64,000 nt of DNA. It comes from Pontibacterium sp964228735 (GTDB lineage Bacteria; Pseudomonadota; Gammaproteobacteria; Pseudomonadales; Balneatricaceae). The translations under genes and the position numbers were made by a program. Positions 23,679-32,400 of the stretch are shown here, piece by piece (within the stretch, counting starts at the first letter, position 1; each line of letters opens with the position of its first letter). The notes under the pieces are model-generated. The model was not told where the DNA came from. It saw only the letters and a list, made by a program, of their open reading frames with translations, and made no database searches. The DNA is taken from positions 10,131 to 74,130 of the forward strand of contig NZ_CAXRBQ010000075.1 in the NCBI RefSeq assembly GCF_964228735.1. Direction: 5' to 3'.

Positions 23679-24713
23679 TTACTGCAGCAGATCTTCGCCG
23701 CTCAGACCGTTTTTCTCAACGATCTCTCGCAGCTTACGCAGCGCTTCAACCTGAATCTGACGTACACGCTCACGGGTCAGGCCAATCTCGCTACCCACCT
23801 CTTCCAGCGTACTCATCTCATAGCCACGCAGGCCAAAGCGACGTGCCAGCACTTCGGAGTGTTTCTCCGGCAGCATTGTCAGCCACTTGTCGAGGTTACC
23901 GCTGATGTTGGTTTTCTGCAGCAGGGTCTCCGGGTCAGAGCTGTCCTGATCAGGAATGGTGTCCAACAGAGACTTGTCGGAATCCTGCCCCATCGGCGTA
24001 TCCACGGAACTCACACGCTCGTTCAAGCCCAACATACGCTCGACATTTTCAACCGGCTTGTTTACCAACTGCGCGATCTCTTCCGCAGATGGCTCATGAT
24101 CCAGCTTCTGCGCCAGCTCACGGGCTGCACGCAGGTATACGTTCAGCTCCTTAACCACATGAATCGGCAATCGGATGGTGCGCGTCTGATTCATGATCGC
24201 GCGCTCGATGGTCTGACGGATCCACCAGGTTGCGTAGGTGGAAAAACGGAAACCACGCTCCGGGTCAAATTTTTCTACCGCACGGATCAGACCCAAGTTA
24301 CCTTCTTCGATCAGATCCAACAGGGTCAGCCCACGGTTGATATAACGGCGGGCGATTTTAACCACCAGGCGCAGGTTGCTCTCGATCATGCGCTGACGCG
24401 AAGCTTCGTCACCTTTCAGCGCACGACGAGAATAGTAAACCTCCTCTTCCGCCGTAAGCAGCGGAGAGAAGCCGATTTCATTCAGGTAGAGCTGCGTTGC
24501 ATCCAGAGTCTTTGCGTTGAGCAAATCGTTATGTGCAAGGCTGCCTCGACCACGACCACTGGCAATGATCTCAGGGACCTTTTCTTCGTCTTCCTGCTCA
24601 CTTTCTTCAGCGACATCTTCCGAAATGTCAGCAGTTGACTCTTCGGTAACGCCGTCGACCTCAAGGTCTTCGGATGCGTTACTCTGCTCGTAGTCCTTAT
24701 CTACTTTTTCCAT
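23679..24713 (-). CDS. rpoS: RNA polymerase sigma factor RpoS
   Basis: 344 residues from ATG 24713, six bases after AGGGG; TTG 24719 is possible. After an acidic N-terminal region, region 1.2 and 2 (DATQLYLNEIGFSPLLTAEEE; NLRLVVKIARRYINRGL; DLIEEGNLGLIRAVEKFDPERGFRFSTYATWWIRQ split across regions 2.1-2.4) are followed by regions 3 and 4 with ETLLQKTNISGNLDKWL and the helix-turn-helix (LEEVGSEIGLTRERVRQIQ). It is the general stress and stationary-phase sigma factor. nlpD lies upstream, and in relatives an internal nlpD promoter drives rpoS. Confidence 0.97.
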   Translation of the reverse strand: MEKVDKDYEQSNASEDLEVDGVTEESTADISEDVAEESEQEDEEKVPEIIASGRGRGSLAHNDLLNAKTLDATQLYLNEIGFSPLLTAEEEVYYSRRALKGDEASRQRMIESNLRLVVKIARRYINRGLTLLDLIEEGNLGLIRAVEKFDPERGFRFSTYATWWIRQTIERAIMNQTRTIRLPIHVVKELNVYLRAARELAQKLDHEPSAEEIAQLVNKPVENVERMLGLNERVSSVDTPMGQDSDKSLLDTIPDQDSSDPETLLQKTNISGNLDKWLTMLPEKHSEVLARRFGLRGYEMSTLEEVGSEIGLTRERVRQIQVEALRKLREIVEKNGLSGEDLLQ

Positions 24714-24776
24714 TGCCAACCCCTTTGGTGTCCTTTATCAAAAGCCACCCTATTCTAGTTATAGTCCGGAAACAAC

Positions 24777-25616
24777 TTATTGTTTTTTGGGCAGATATCT
24801 TAACGGATTTACCGGTACACCATCACGTCTGATTTCGAAATGAAGCATCACGCGTTCTGCGCCGCTGCGCCCCATTTCGGCGATTTTATCACCAACTGTA
24901 ACCTTATCACTTTCTTTAACCAGAACGCGACTGTTATGCGCATATGCACTTAAAAAATTCTGGTTATGATCAATGATAATAAGATTGCCATACCCCAACA
25001 GTCCGTTTCCTGCATAAACCACTGTGCCTGAAGCTGCCGCAAATACAGGATCACCTTTGCGTCCAGCGAGGTTCACGCCTTTATTCACTTGCCCCTTGGT
25101 CTTGAAGGACGCTATCAGACGCCCCTTACTTGGCCACTGCCAACGAATTCGACCTGCCGCGGAGGCTGTCTTCTTAGACGTGTTTGCCGATGCAGTTGAA
25201 TTGGTACGCTTTTCAACTGTTTTCGGCGGACTGGTCGGCTTCTTTACCGGTTTTTTTGCGGATTTGCTGACAGTTGACGAATTGGCTGAAGTGCTTTTTG
25301 AGTGTGCGCTACTGTCTCGGACAATTTTTTGGGCGCTGGGTTTCAATACGAGGCGCTGGCCCGGATAGATCTGGTAATCGCCACTGATGTTGTTTAGCCG
25401 CGCAACAGTGCGGTAACTGAGACCGTGGCGGAATGCGATCGAATAGAGAGTGTCGCCTTTACGGACGACGTAGACAGATGAGGAGGAGACAGAGGGGGCC
25501 TGGCGTACAACCTTAGTCCGCGACCTGTCCTGCACCGGGACACTATGCGGAGCGGCGCAACCGGCGATCAACACTGCAATAAGCGCTGAAACCAGCCAAC
25601 CTGCGCCTTTTACCAC
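24777..25616 (-). CDS. nlpD: LysM/M23 lipoprotein NlpD
   Basis: 279 residues from GTG 25616. Lipoprotein signal peptide with lipobox LIAGC (Cys about 20), one LysM domain (about 48-92, YVVRKGDTLYSIAFRHGL), a Ser/Thr/Lys/Pro-rich linker, and a C-terminal M23 domain (from about 165). The M23 domain lacks the canonical HxxxD and HxH zinc residues in full, as in E. coli NlpD, which activates the amidase AmiC instead of cutting peptidoglycan itself. Outer-membrane anchored. Located between rpoS and the DUF368 gene. Confidence 0.95.
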   Translation of the reverse strand: MVKGAGWLVSALIAVLIAGCAAPHSVPVQDRSRTKVVRQAPSVSSSSVYVVRKGDTLYSIAFRHGLSYRTVARLNNISGDYQIYPGQRLVLKPSAQKIVRDSSAHSKSTSANSSTVSKSAKKPVKKPTSPPKTVEKRTNSTASANTSKKTASAAGRIRWQWPSKGRLIASFKTKGQVNKGVNLAGRKGDPVFAAASGTVVYAGNGLLGYGNLIIIDHNQNFLSAYAHNSRVLVKESDKVTVGDKIAEMGRSGAERVMLHFEIRRDGVPVNPLRYLPKKQ

Positions 25617-25619
25617 CCA

Positions 25620-26579
25620 TCACCCCTGACTCGGCTTGGTCCCTGCGGAACGGGCCAGCGCGATGACCAAGATCGCACCCAGCAACATCAACACCAGGGA
25701 CATAGTGAGATATGCGTTCTGACCGGTCATGATCTCATAACTGCCGGGCAGAATATTTTCCTGAACCAGAGGCACCTCTTCGCCATGCCGGTTGATGGTA
25801 TAGGCTGTGGTGTATTTCCACGGCCAAACCTTATTTAGAGAGCCCAGCATAAAGCCCCCCAGCAACGCCAGCGTAGTCACGCGATAGGAAGCAAACATCC
25901 AGTTCAACACCCGCGAAAAGCTTAGCAAACCAATCACACAACCGGTTGCAAACAACGCTAGCACTGGGATATCCATGGACTTCACAGCGCCCAGAATCGG
26001 CGCATACATACCCAGAAGAAGCAGTATAAAACTACCTGAAATCCCCGGCAGGATCATCGCACAGATTGCAATCATGCCGGAAAAGAAGACCATCATCGAT
26101 GTAGGTTCAACCGCCGCTGGCGCTATGGAGGTCACCATATAGGCCAGCACCGTCCCCGCCAAGAAAGCGGTAAATGCGTTCCCCCGCCAATCCTCGATCT
26201 GCCGCGCCACCAGCCAGCTGGACGCCAGAATCAGGCCAAAGAAAAAGGACCACAACATCTCAGGGTAATTGGCCAACAGGAACAGGACACCTCGTGCAAA
26301 GGTGATCACACTGAACAGAATCCCTAGCAACAGGGTAAGTAGGAACGGACCGTTTACATATTGCCAGGTTGCGCCTAGTCCCTCTTTAAACAGGACTTGT
26401 ATTGCCTCGGGACCACAACGTTTAAGAGAGCCAATAAGCTCTTCATAAATACCCGTCATGAAGGCGATCGTACCGCCGGATACGCCAGGCACCGCATCGG
26501 CAGCGCCCATCATCAAACCTTTACCGGACAAAATCAGATAATCACGCCAATCCCGACGCGGCTTTTCCCAGTTATCCAT
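25620..26579 (-). CDS. DUF368 family undecaprenyl-phosphate translocase
   Basis: 319 residues with about eight to ten membrane helices and the DUF368 signature near the N-terminus (GAADAVPGVSGGTIAFMTG) plus its inverted repeat-like second copy (MILPGISGSFILLLLGMY). Members such as PopT recycle undecaprenyl phosphate across the inner membrane for cell-wall and envelope synthesis, and in Vibrio support growth at alkaline pH. It ends 4 bases before nlpD begins and starts 3 bases before the pcm stop, so it is in the same operon. The role is by family; it has not been shown here. Confidence 0.9.
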   Translation of the reverse strand: MDNWEKPRRDWRDYLILSGKGLMMGAADAVPGVSGGTIAFMTGIYEELIGSLKRCGPEAIQVLFKEGLGATWQYVNGPFLLTLLLGILFSVITFARGVLFLLANYPEMLWSFFFGLILASSWLVARQIEDWRGNAFTAFLAGTVLAYMVTSIAPAAVEPTSMMVFFSGMIAICAMILPGISGSFILLLLGMYAPILGAVKSMDIPVLALFATGCVIGLLSFSRVLNWMFASYRVTTLALLGGFMLGSLNKVWPWKYTTAYTINRHGEEVPLVQENILPGSYEIMTGQNAYLTMSLVLMLLGAILVIALARSAGTKPSQG

Positions 26580-26581
26580 TT

Positions 26582-27217
26582 TTAACGTACAGTTCCACTT
26601 AGCAAAGGTACAAACTTGGCTGCTTCGACAACGTTGGTTTCGAAACTATCCTCACCGGTACGCACAATCAGCTTTAATTCTTGCTTTCGGCCACCCACCG
26701 GGATAATCAAACGACCACCCACCGCCAGTTGCGCGAGCAGTTCTGCAGGCACCTCTTCCGGCGCCGCCGTCACCAGAATACCATCAAAAGGGGCTTTCGC
26801 TGGCCAGCCCATTCCGCCATCACTGTGCATCAGTTGCACATTGCGCAACTTCAGCAACTGCAGACGTTTACGCGCCTTATCCTGCAACGGCTTAATGCGC
26901 TCCACACTGAACACCTGATCGACCAGTTGTGCCAGCACCGCGGTTTGATATCCCGAACCGGTACCCACTTCCAGCACGTTATGCAGCGGCCCCTTCGCCA
27001 AAAGTAGCTCGGTCATCCGGGCAACACTGTAGGGTTGCGAGATAGTCTGGTTAAAGCCAATCGGCAACGCCGTATCTTCGTAGGCGCGGTGAGACAGCGC
27101 CTCATCGATAAAGATGTGTCGCGGAGTATCCCGCACAACATCCAGCACGCGCTCATCCTCAACCCCCTGCTCCCGCAACCGTGCTATCAGCCGGTCACGA
27201 GTGCGGCGGGAGGTCAT
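26582..27217 (-). CDS. pcm: Protein-L-isoaspartate O-methyltransferase
   Basis: 211 residues from ATG 27217 (MTSRRTRDRL), preceded by AAGGA; the longer frame to 27247 is not supported. SAM-binding motif VLEVGTGSGYQTAVLA, and the family's GDGxxG-type segment is SDGGMGW. It methylates isoaspartyl residues to start repair of damaged proteins. Forms the surE-pcm-(DUF368)-nlpD-rpoS group conserved in gammaproteobacteria and linked to stationary-phase survival. Confidence 0.96.
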   Translation of the reverse strand: MTSRRTRDRLIARLREQGVEDERVLDVVRDTPRHIFIDEALSHRAYEDTALPIGFNQTISQPYSVARMTELLLAKGPLHNVLEVGTGSGYQTAVLAQLVDQVFSVERIKPLQDKARKRLQLLKLRNVQLMHSDGGMGWPAKAPFDGILVTAAPEEVPAELLAQLAVGGRLIIPVGGRKQELKLIVRTGEDSFETNVVEAAKFVPLLSGTVR

Positions 27218-27243
27218 ACCTATTCCTTCAAGATTCAGATGGG

Positions 27244-27993
27244 TCACAGAATGCCCTCAAGCCAACTGCCCAAATTATCCATTGCATCATACTGGGTCAT
27301 GTCGATCTGTAGCGGTGTGATCGACACACAACCCTGCTCAACTGCGAAGAAGTCAGTGCCCGGTTCACGATCCAGCACCTCGCCAACACCTGCGATCCAG
27401 TACCGCTCACAGCCGCGCGGATCTTTAACTTTAACCGGCTTATCTGCCAGGCTGCGGTGCCCCAAACGAGTAACATGAACGCCTTGAATCTGATCCAGCG
27501 GCAGATCGGGAACGTTCACATTCAACACCGTGCGTGGCGCGAGATTCACCTTGGCAATACCGGCTACCATCAGACGCACAATCTCCGCTGCCGTTTCAAA
27601 GTGCTGTGGGTGATGGTTCGCAACGGACACGGCAATCGGTGGAAACTTACGATGGCGTCCTTCGGTTGCCGCCGCGACAGTGCCAGAGTACAGCACATCG
27701 TCGCCCATATTCGCCCCAGCATTGATACCGGATACAACAATATCCGGCTCAAACTCAAAGATACCAGATGCACCAAGGTGCACGCAGTCGGTCGGCGTAC
27801 CATTTACACTAACGAAACCATTGTCATGACGGAAGGCCTCTAGAGGCCGATCCAGCGTCAAGGAGTTACTGGCTCCACTGCGGTTGCGATCAGGGGCAAC
27901 CACCTCAATTTCACAGTCCTGACGCAGGACTTCAGCCAGCGTTGCCAAACCCGGTGCAAAAACACCGTCGTCGTTAGAGATCAGTACCTTCAT
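27244..27993 (-). CDS. surE: 5'-nucleotidase SurE
   Basis: 249 residues with the N-terminal metal-binding motif (SNDDG, Asp8-Asp9) and SGASNSLT (about 43). SurE is a metal-dependent survival protein that removes phosphate from nucleoside monophosphates and short polyphosphates. Start overlaps the truD stop by four bases (ATGA), and it ends shortly before pcm, so translation within the truD-surE-pcm group is coupled. Confidence 0.97.
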   Translation of the reverse strand: MKVLISNDDGVFAPGLATLAEVLRQDCEIEVVAPDRNRSGASNSLTLDRPLEAFRHDNGFVSVNGTPTDCVHLGASGIFEFEPDIVVSGINAGANMGDDVLYSGTVAAATEGRHRKFPPIAVSVANHHPQHFETAAEIVRLMVAGIAKVNLAPRTVLNVNVPDLPLDQIQGVHVTRLGHRSLADKPVKVKDPRGCERYWIAGVGEVLDREPGTDFFAVEQGCVSITPLQIDMTQYDAMDNLGSWLEGIL

Positions 27994-29036
27994 TTGCCCG
28001 TATTCTGTTCCGCAGTTTTAGCCTCGACCAACTCGCGCAATACACTTGTCGCAAATGCACCAGATGGCAGTTCAAATTGCAGCCACCATTGTCGTTCAGA
28101 CTCGGCCTCAGCTTCAAGACCCAGTGGCTGCAAACGTAGCGATCGACGTTCCTGGCGCAAGCCCAGATGCTCAAGACGCTCCAGAACTTCCGACCACGGC
28201 TGCAACTGCTGGGCTTCCCATTGCCGGGAATCGCCAATATTCAAAGGCTCTCCGCGCCCCCACATGGCACCGGTCAGATTCACATCGCCGTCGGCAAGAC
28301 GTTGCACTGTTTCCGGATCAATCGCTTCTGCGACAAAGGTACTCTTGGAACCCGACAGCATCAGCGCATCACCAACCAGCAGTGTACCCCACAAGTTCTG
28401 GTCGATACGCTGTGACAACAGGTGATTAAAACACCAGGAACGAACTGCCGAGATATACATCCCTTTCTTGGCGCGTTGGCGCTCTTTGCGTTCACCGCGC
28501 AGCAGCTCCAGACCTTTCTGCAGGTTACCGCCATCCTGCCCAAAGCGCTGTTCGCCAAAGTAGTTAGGGACACCCTGCTTGATTAATTCCAGTCGGGCAA
28601 CCAGCTCTTCGGGATGAGTGACATCACGTAGGCGCAGACGAAAGCAGTTGCCTTGGAGTGCTCCCAAGCGCAATTTGCGCGGGTGGCGTGCCGTTTTCAG
28701 GACCTCGATGGTATCACCACCAAACAAATTCCAGTTCAGCACACGATGCTGCGGCAATGCCACACTAAACCACTGTTCGGTAACCGCGTGACGGTCCTTC
28801 TTGCCCGCATAACCCACATCACGTGGACTGATCTGGCAAAAACGCGCCAGTTGACGGGCAACCCAGTCGGTATTTTCTCCATTCTTACGGATGTAGAGAA
28901 ACAGGTGTTCTCCTTCGCCTTCGGGCTCAAACCCCAACTGCTCAACAACCTGGAAATCTTCGTTACAACTGCGGATCAGCGCACTGCCTTCGGGTTTACC
29001 GTACAGATAGCTGTATTGGGTGGGAAAACTACTCAC
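27990..29036 (-). CDS. truD: tRNA pseudouridine(13) synthase TruD
   Basis: 348 residues. Catalytic motif GYAGKKDRHAVTEQW (about 76-90, Asp in KKDR), and NYFGEQRFG near 155. It converts U13 of tRNA-Glu to pseudouridine. Overlaps ftsB upstream and surE downstream by four bases each. In most gammaproteobacteria ispD and ispF sit between ftsB and truD; here nothing separates them. Confidence 0.97.
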   Translation of the reverse strand: MSSFPTQYSYLYGKPEGSALIRSCNEDFQVVEQLGFEPEGEGEHLFLYIRKNGENTDWVARQLARFCQISPRDVGYAGKKDRHAVTEQWFSVALPQHRVLNWNLFGGDTIEVLKTARHPRKLRLGALQGNCFRLRLRDVTHPEELVARLELIKQGVPNYFGEQRFGQDGGNLQKGLELLRGERKERQRAKKGMYISAVRSWCFNHLLSQRIDQNLWGTLLVGDALMLSGSKSTFVAEAIDPETVQRLADGDVNLTGAMWGRGEPLNIGDSRQWEAQQLQPWSEVLERLEHLGLRQERRSLRLQPLGLEAEAESERQWWLQFELPSGAFATSVLRELVEAKTAEQNTGK

Positions 29037-29332
29037 TCTTGGGGTGTACTCCGTCCGGGTTCAACCAGCTGAAAAAACGTTTCACCTTCACGAATCATAC
29101 CCAGTTCGCTACGGGCCCGCTCCTCAAGTGCAGATAATCCGTTTTTCAGATCCTGCACCTCGGCTTCCAGCTGTTTGTTGCGCTGGCTAAGCGCCTGATT
29201 TTCGGCCTGTTGCTGCTCAATTTCCTGTTCCAGTGACCAGACCTGGCGCTGGTTTGCCTCACCAAACCAGAGCCGGTACTGCAAAGCGGCCAACAAAACC
29301 AACAGCGTAATCAATAACCAGCGAAACATCAT
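29033..29332 (-). CDS. ftsB: Cell division protein FtsB
   Basis: 99 residues: a short cytoplasmic start, one membrane helix (about 4-21, RWLLITLLVLLAALQYRLWF) and a periplasmic coiled coil (EQEIEQQQAENQALSQRNKQ region) ending in the conserved GMIREGETFFQLV. Forms the FtsQLB divisome complex that activates septal wall synthesis. Its stop overlaps the truD start by four bases. Separated from eno by a strong terminator at 29344-29370, so it needs its own promoter or read-through. Confidence 0.95.
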   Translation of the reverse strand: MMFRWLLITLLVLLAALQYRLWFGEANQRQVWSLEQEIEQQQAENQALSQRNKQLEAEVQDLKNGLSALEERARSELGMIREGETFFQLVEPGRSTPQE

Positions 29333-29343
29333 AGCCTTAAGTC

Positions 29344-29370
29344 AAAAAAGGGGGCTAAACGCCCCCTTTT
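29344..29370 (-). terminator. eno terminator
   Basis: GGGGGC, loop TAAAC, GCCCCC; followed by six Ts on the minus strand, and by four on the plus strand. It ends the pyrG-eno transcript before ftsB. Confidence 0.9.
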
Positions 29371-29391
29371 AATCTCTTATGATTCAGATAA

Positions 29392-30687
29392 TTAAGCCTG
29401 ACCTTTAATTTCAGACAAGCCATTGTATACAGCCTCGGCACCCAGCTCTTCCTCGATGCGCAGCAGGCGATTGTACTTAGCTACACGGTCGGAACGGCAC
29501 AGGGAACCGGTCTTGATCTGACCAGCAGCAGTACCTACCGCCAGGTCAGCAATGAAGGTGTCTTCGGTTTCACCGGAACGGTGAGAGATCACGGCGGTGA
29601 AGCCTGCGTCTTTTGCCATCTTGATCGCATCCAGTGTTTCGGACAGGGAACCGATCTGGTTGAATTTGATCAGGATGGAGTTACCGATGCTCTGCTCGAT
29701 ACCACGCGCCAGGATCTTGGTGTTGGTTACGAACAGGTCGTCACCGACCAGCTGAACCTTGTCGCCGATCTTCTTGGTCAGGTACGCCCAACCATCCCAA
29801 TCGGACTCATCCAGACCGTCTTCGATGGAAACGATCGGGTAGTTTTCAGTCAGGTTCGCCAGGTAGTCACCGAAACCTTCAGCGTCGAAGACTTTACCTT
29901 CACCCGCCAGGTCGTACTTACCATCTTTGTAGAACTCGGAAGCCGCGCAGTCCAGCGCCAAAGTCACGTCTTTACCCAGCTCGTAACCTGCGTTGGAGAT
30001 CGCTTCTTTGATTACCACCAGCGCTTCTTCGTTAGACGCCAGGTTAGGCGCAAAACCACCTTCGTCACCTACAGCAGTGTTCAGGCCTTTCGCCTTCAGA
30101 ACCGCCTTCAGGGCGTGGAAGATTTCTGCACCACAACGCAAACCTTCGGAGAACTTATCGAAGTTAACCGGCTGAACCATGAACTCCTGGATATCCACGT
30201 TGTTATCCGCGTGCTCACCACCGTTCAGGATGTTCATCATTGGCACAGGCAGAGAGAACTGACCCGCAGTACCGTTGATCTCAGCGATGTGCGCGTACAG
30301 TGGCTGACCTTTTTCAGTCGCTGCTGCTTTCGCCGCTGCCAGAGAAACCGCCAGGATAGCGTTCGCACCCAGTTTCTCTTTGTTTTCGGTACCGTCCAGC
30401 TCCAGCATTTTGTTATCCAGAGCACGCTGATCAGTCGCGTCCATTCCAACCAAAGCATCACGGATAGCGCCGTTTACCGCAGCTACTGCGTTCTGTACGC
30501 CTTTACCCAGGTAGCGGCTTTTGTCACCGTCACGCAGTTCCAGCGCTTCGCGGGAACCGGTAGATGCGCCGGATGGTGCGCAAGCAGAACCTACAACACC
30601 GGACGCCAGGATTACGTCAGCTTCTACTGTTGGGTTACCGCGAGAATCCAGAACTTCGCGCGCTTTGATATCAGCAATCTGTGCCAT
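29392..30687 (-). CDS. eno: Enolase
   Basis: 431 residues, the normal length. Conserved active-site segments are present: GASTGSREALELRDGD near the N-terminus, and SHRSGETEDTFIADLAVG in the C-terminal barrel with the catalytic Lys upstream (LIKFNQIGSLSET). It interconverts 2-phosphoglycerate and phosphoenolpyruvate and is a core component of the RNA degradosome. 30 bases downstream of pyrG, as in E. coli; kdsA, which sits between them in pseudomonads, is absent. Confidence 0.99.
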   Translation of the reverse strand: MAQIADIKAREVLDSRGNPTVEADVILASGVVGSACAPSGASTGSREALELRDGDKSRYLGKGVQNAVAAVNGAIRDALVGMDATDQRALDNKMLELDGTENKEKLGANAILAVSLAAAKAAATEKGQPLYAHIAEINGTAGQFSLPVPMMNILNGGEHADNNVDIQEFMVQPVNFDKFSEGLRCGAEIFHALKAVLKAKGLNTAVGDEGGFAPNLASNEEALVVIKEAISNAGYELGKDVTLALDCAASEFYKDGKYDLAGEGKVFDAEGFGDYLANLTENYPIVSIEDGLDESDWDGWAYLTKKIGDKVQLVGDDLFVTNTKILARGIEQSIGNSILIKFNQIGSLSETLDAIKMAKDAGFTAVISHRSGETEDTFIADLAVGTAAGQIKTGSLCRSDRVAKYNRLLRIEEELGAEAVYNGLSEIKGQA

Positions 30688-30717
30688 TCGATTAACTCCA
30701 GAAATTAATTAAATCTT

Positions 30718-32346
30718 TTACTGCTTCGCCTGATGGTCCAGTGCGGCTTTAATAAAGCCGGTAAACAGACCGTGGCCATCACGCGGGGTAGAAGTGAATT
30801 CCGGGTGGAACTGACAAGCAACGAACCATGGGTGATCCGGTACTTCCACCACTTCTACCAGCTCGCCGTCAACGGAACGACCGGAGATACGCAGACCCGC
30901 TTCCTCCAGCTTGGCTACGTAGTTGTTGTTCACTTCGTAGCGGTGACGGTGACGCTCGGTAACATCAGTAGCACCGTATGCAGTTGCTGCAGTAGAACCT
31001 TCCGCCAGGTGGCAGACCTGCGCACCCAGACGCATGGTGCCGCCCAGATCATCCTGTTCACCACGGGTTTCAACGCCACCTTCAGAAGTGGTCCACTCGG
31101 TGATCAGGCCGATAACCGGATGCTCTGCATCAGCTTTAAATTCAGAGGAAGTTGCGCCTTCGATACCTGCAACGTGACGCGCAAATTCGATAACCGCCAC
31201 TTGCATACCCAAACAGATACCCAGGTAAGGCACCTTGTTCTCTCGGGCATACTTAACTGCCTGGATCTTGCCTTCCACGCCACGCTCACCGAAACCACCT
31301 GGTACCAGGATCGCGCTCATGTCTTTCAGGATCTCTACGCCTTCGCGCTCAACTCGCTCGGAGTCGATGTACTCGATACGTACTTTACGCTTCAGCGCGA
31401 TACCCGCGTGGCTGATCGCTTCGATCAGAGACTTGTAGGCATCCAGCAGTTCCATGTACTTACCGACCATCGCGATAGTCACTTCACCCTCAGGGTTCAG
31501 GTGCGCATCCGCAACAGCGTTCCATTCCTGCAGATCCGGTTCGGAGCACTCCAGGTGGAAGCGCTCCACCACGATGTCATCCAGGTGCTGATCAGCCAGC
31601 ATCTGAGGAATGTTGTAGATGGTGTCGGCATCTGGCAGAGAGATAACTGCGCGTTCTTCAACGTTGGTAAACAGAGACAGTTTACGACGGGAAGAGTCCG
31701 GCAGCGGGCGCTCGGAACGGCAGACCAGAATGTCTGGCTGAATACCGATAGAACGCAGCTCTTTAACAGAGTGCTGAGAAGGTTTGGTTTTGGTTTCACC
31801 GGCAGTGGCAATGTAAGGCACCAGTGTCAGGTGCATAAACATCGCACGGGAGAAGCCCAGCTCGGCCTTCAGCTGACGCACAGCTTCCAGGAACGGCAGG
31901 GATTCGATATCACCTACAGTACCACCGATCTCAACCAGAGCGACATCCGCATCACCGGCACCCTCGATCACGCGACGTTTGATCTCGTCGGTGATGTGAG
32001 GAATAACCTGTACGGTTCCACCCAGGTAGTCACCACGGCGCTCTTTACGCAGTACATGCTGGTAGATACGACCAGATGTAAAGTTGTTGCGCTTGGACAT
32101 GGTGGTACGGATGAAACGCTCGTAGTGACCCAAGTCCAGGTCCGTTTCAGCTCCATCTTCCGTAACGAACACCTCACCATGCTGGAATGGACTCATTGTG
32201 CCTGGATCTACGTTAATGTAAGGATCCAGCTTCAGCATGGTTACTTTAAGACCTCGGGCTTCCAGAATAGCAGCCAAAGAGGCAGATGCGATGCCTTTGC
32301 CCAAAGAGGACACAACACCGCCTGTGACGAAGATATATCGCGTCAT
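30718..32346 (-). CDS. pyrG: CTP synthase
   Basis: 542 residues. N-terminal synthetase domain starting MTRYIFVTGGVVSSLGKG, C-terminal class I glutamine amidotransferase with catalytic Cys in LGICLGMQ and His/Glu in QFHPEFTSTP. It converts UTP to CTP with ATP and glutamine. In an operon with eno; 54 bases downstream of tilS. Confidence 0.99.
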   Translation of the reverse strand: MTRYIFVTGGVVSSLGKGIASASLAAILEARGLKVTMLKLDPYINVDPGTMSPFQHGEVFVTEDGAETDLDLGHYERFIRTTMSKRNNFTSGRIYQHVLRKERRGDYLGGTVQVIPHITDEIKRRVIEGAGDADVALVEIGGTVGDIESLPFLEAVRQLKAELGFSRAMFMHLTLVPYIATAGETKTKPSQHSVKELRSIGIQPDILVCRSERPLPDSSRRKLSLFTNVEERAVISLPDADTIYNIPQMLADQHLDDIVVERFHLECSEPDLQEWNAVADAHLNPEGEVTIAMVGKYMELLDAYKSLIEAISHAGIALKRKVRIEYIDSERVEREGVEILKDMSAILVPGGFGERGVEGKIQAVKYARENKVPYLGICLGMQVAVIEFARHVAGIEGATSSEFKADAEHPVIGLITEWTTSEGGVETRGEQDDLGGTMRLGAQVCHLAEGSTAATAYGATDVTERHRHRYEVNNNYVAKLEEAGLRISGRSVDGELVEVVEVPDHPWFVACQFHPEFTSTPRDGHGLFTGFIKAALDHQAKQ

Positions 32347-32400
32347 GCAGAACCTGTAATTCGTGATTAAAACGAGGGAAAAACGTTATCAAAGATGGGG

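Noticed and set aside
29392..32346. Absence of kdsA between pyrG and eno
   Set aside because: Pseudomonads have it there, but E. coli also has pyrG and eno adjacent with kdsA elsewhere, so this is ordinary variation.
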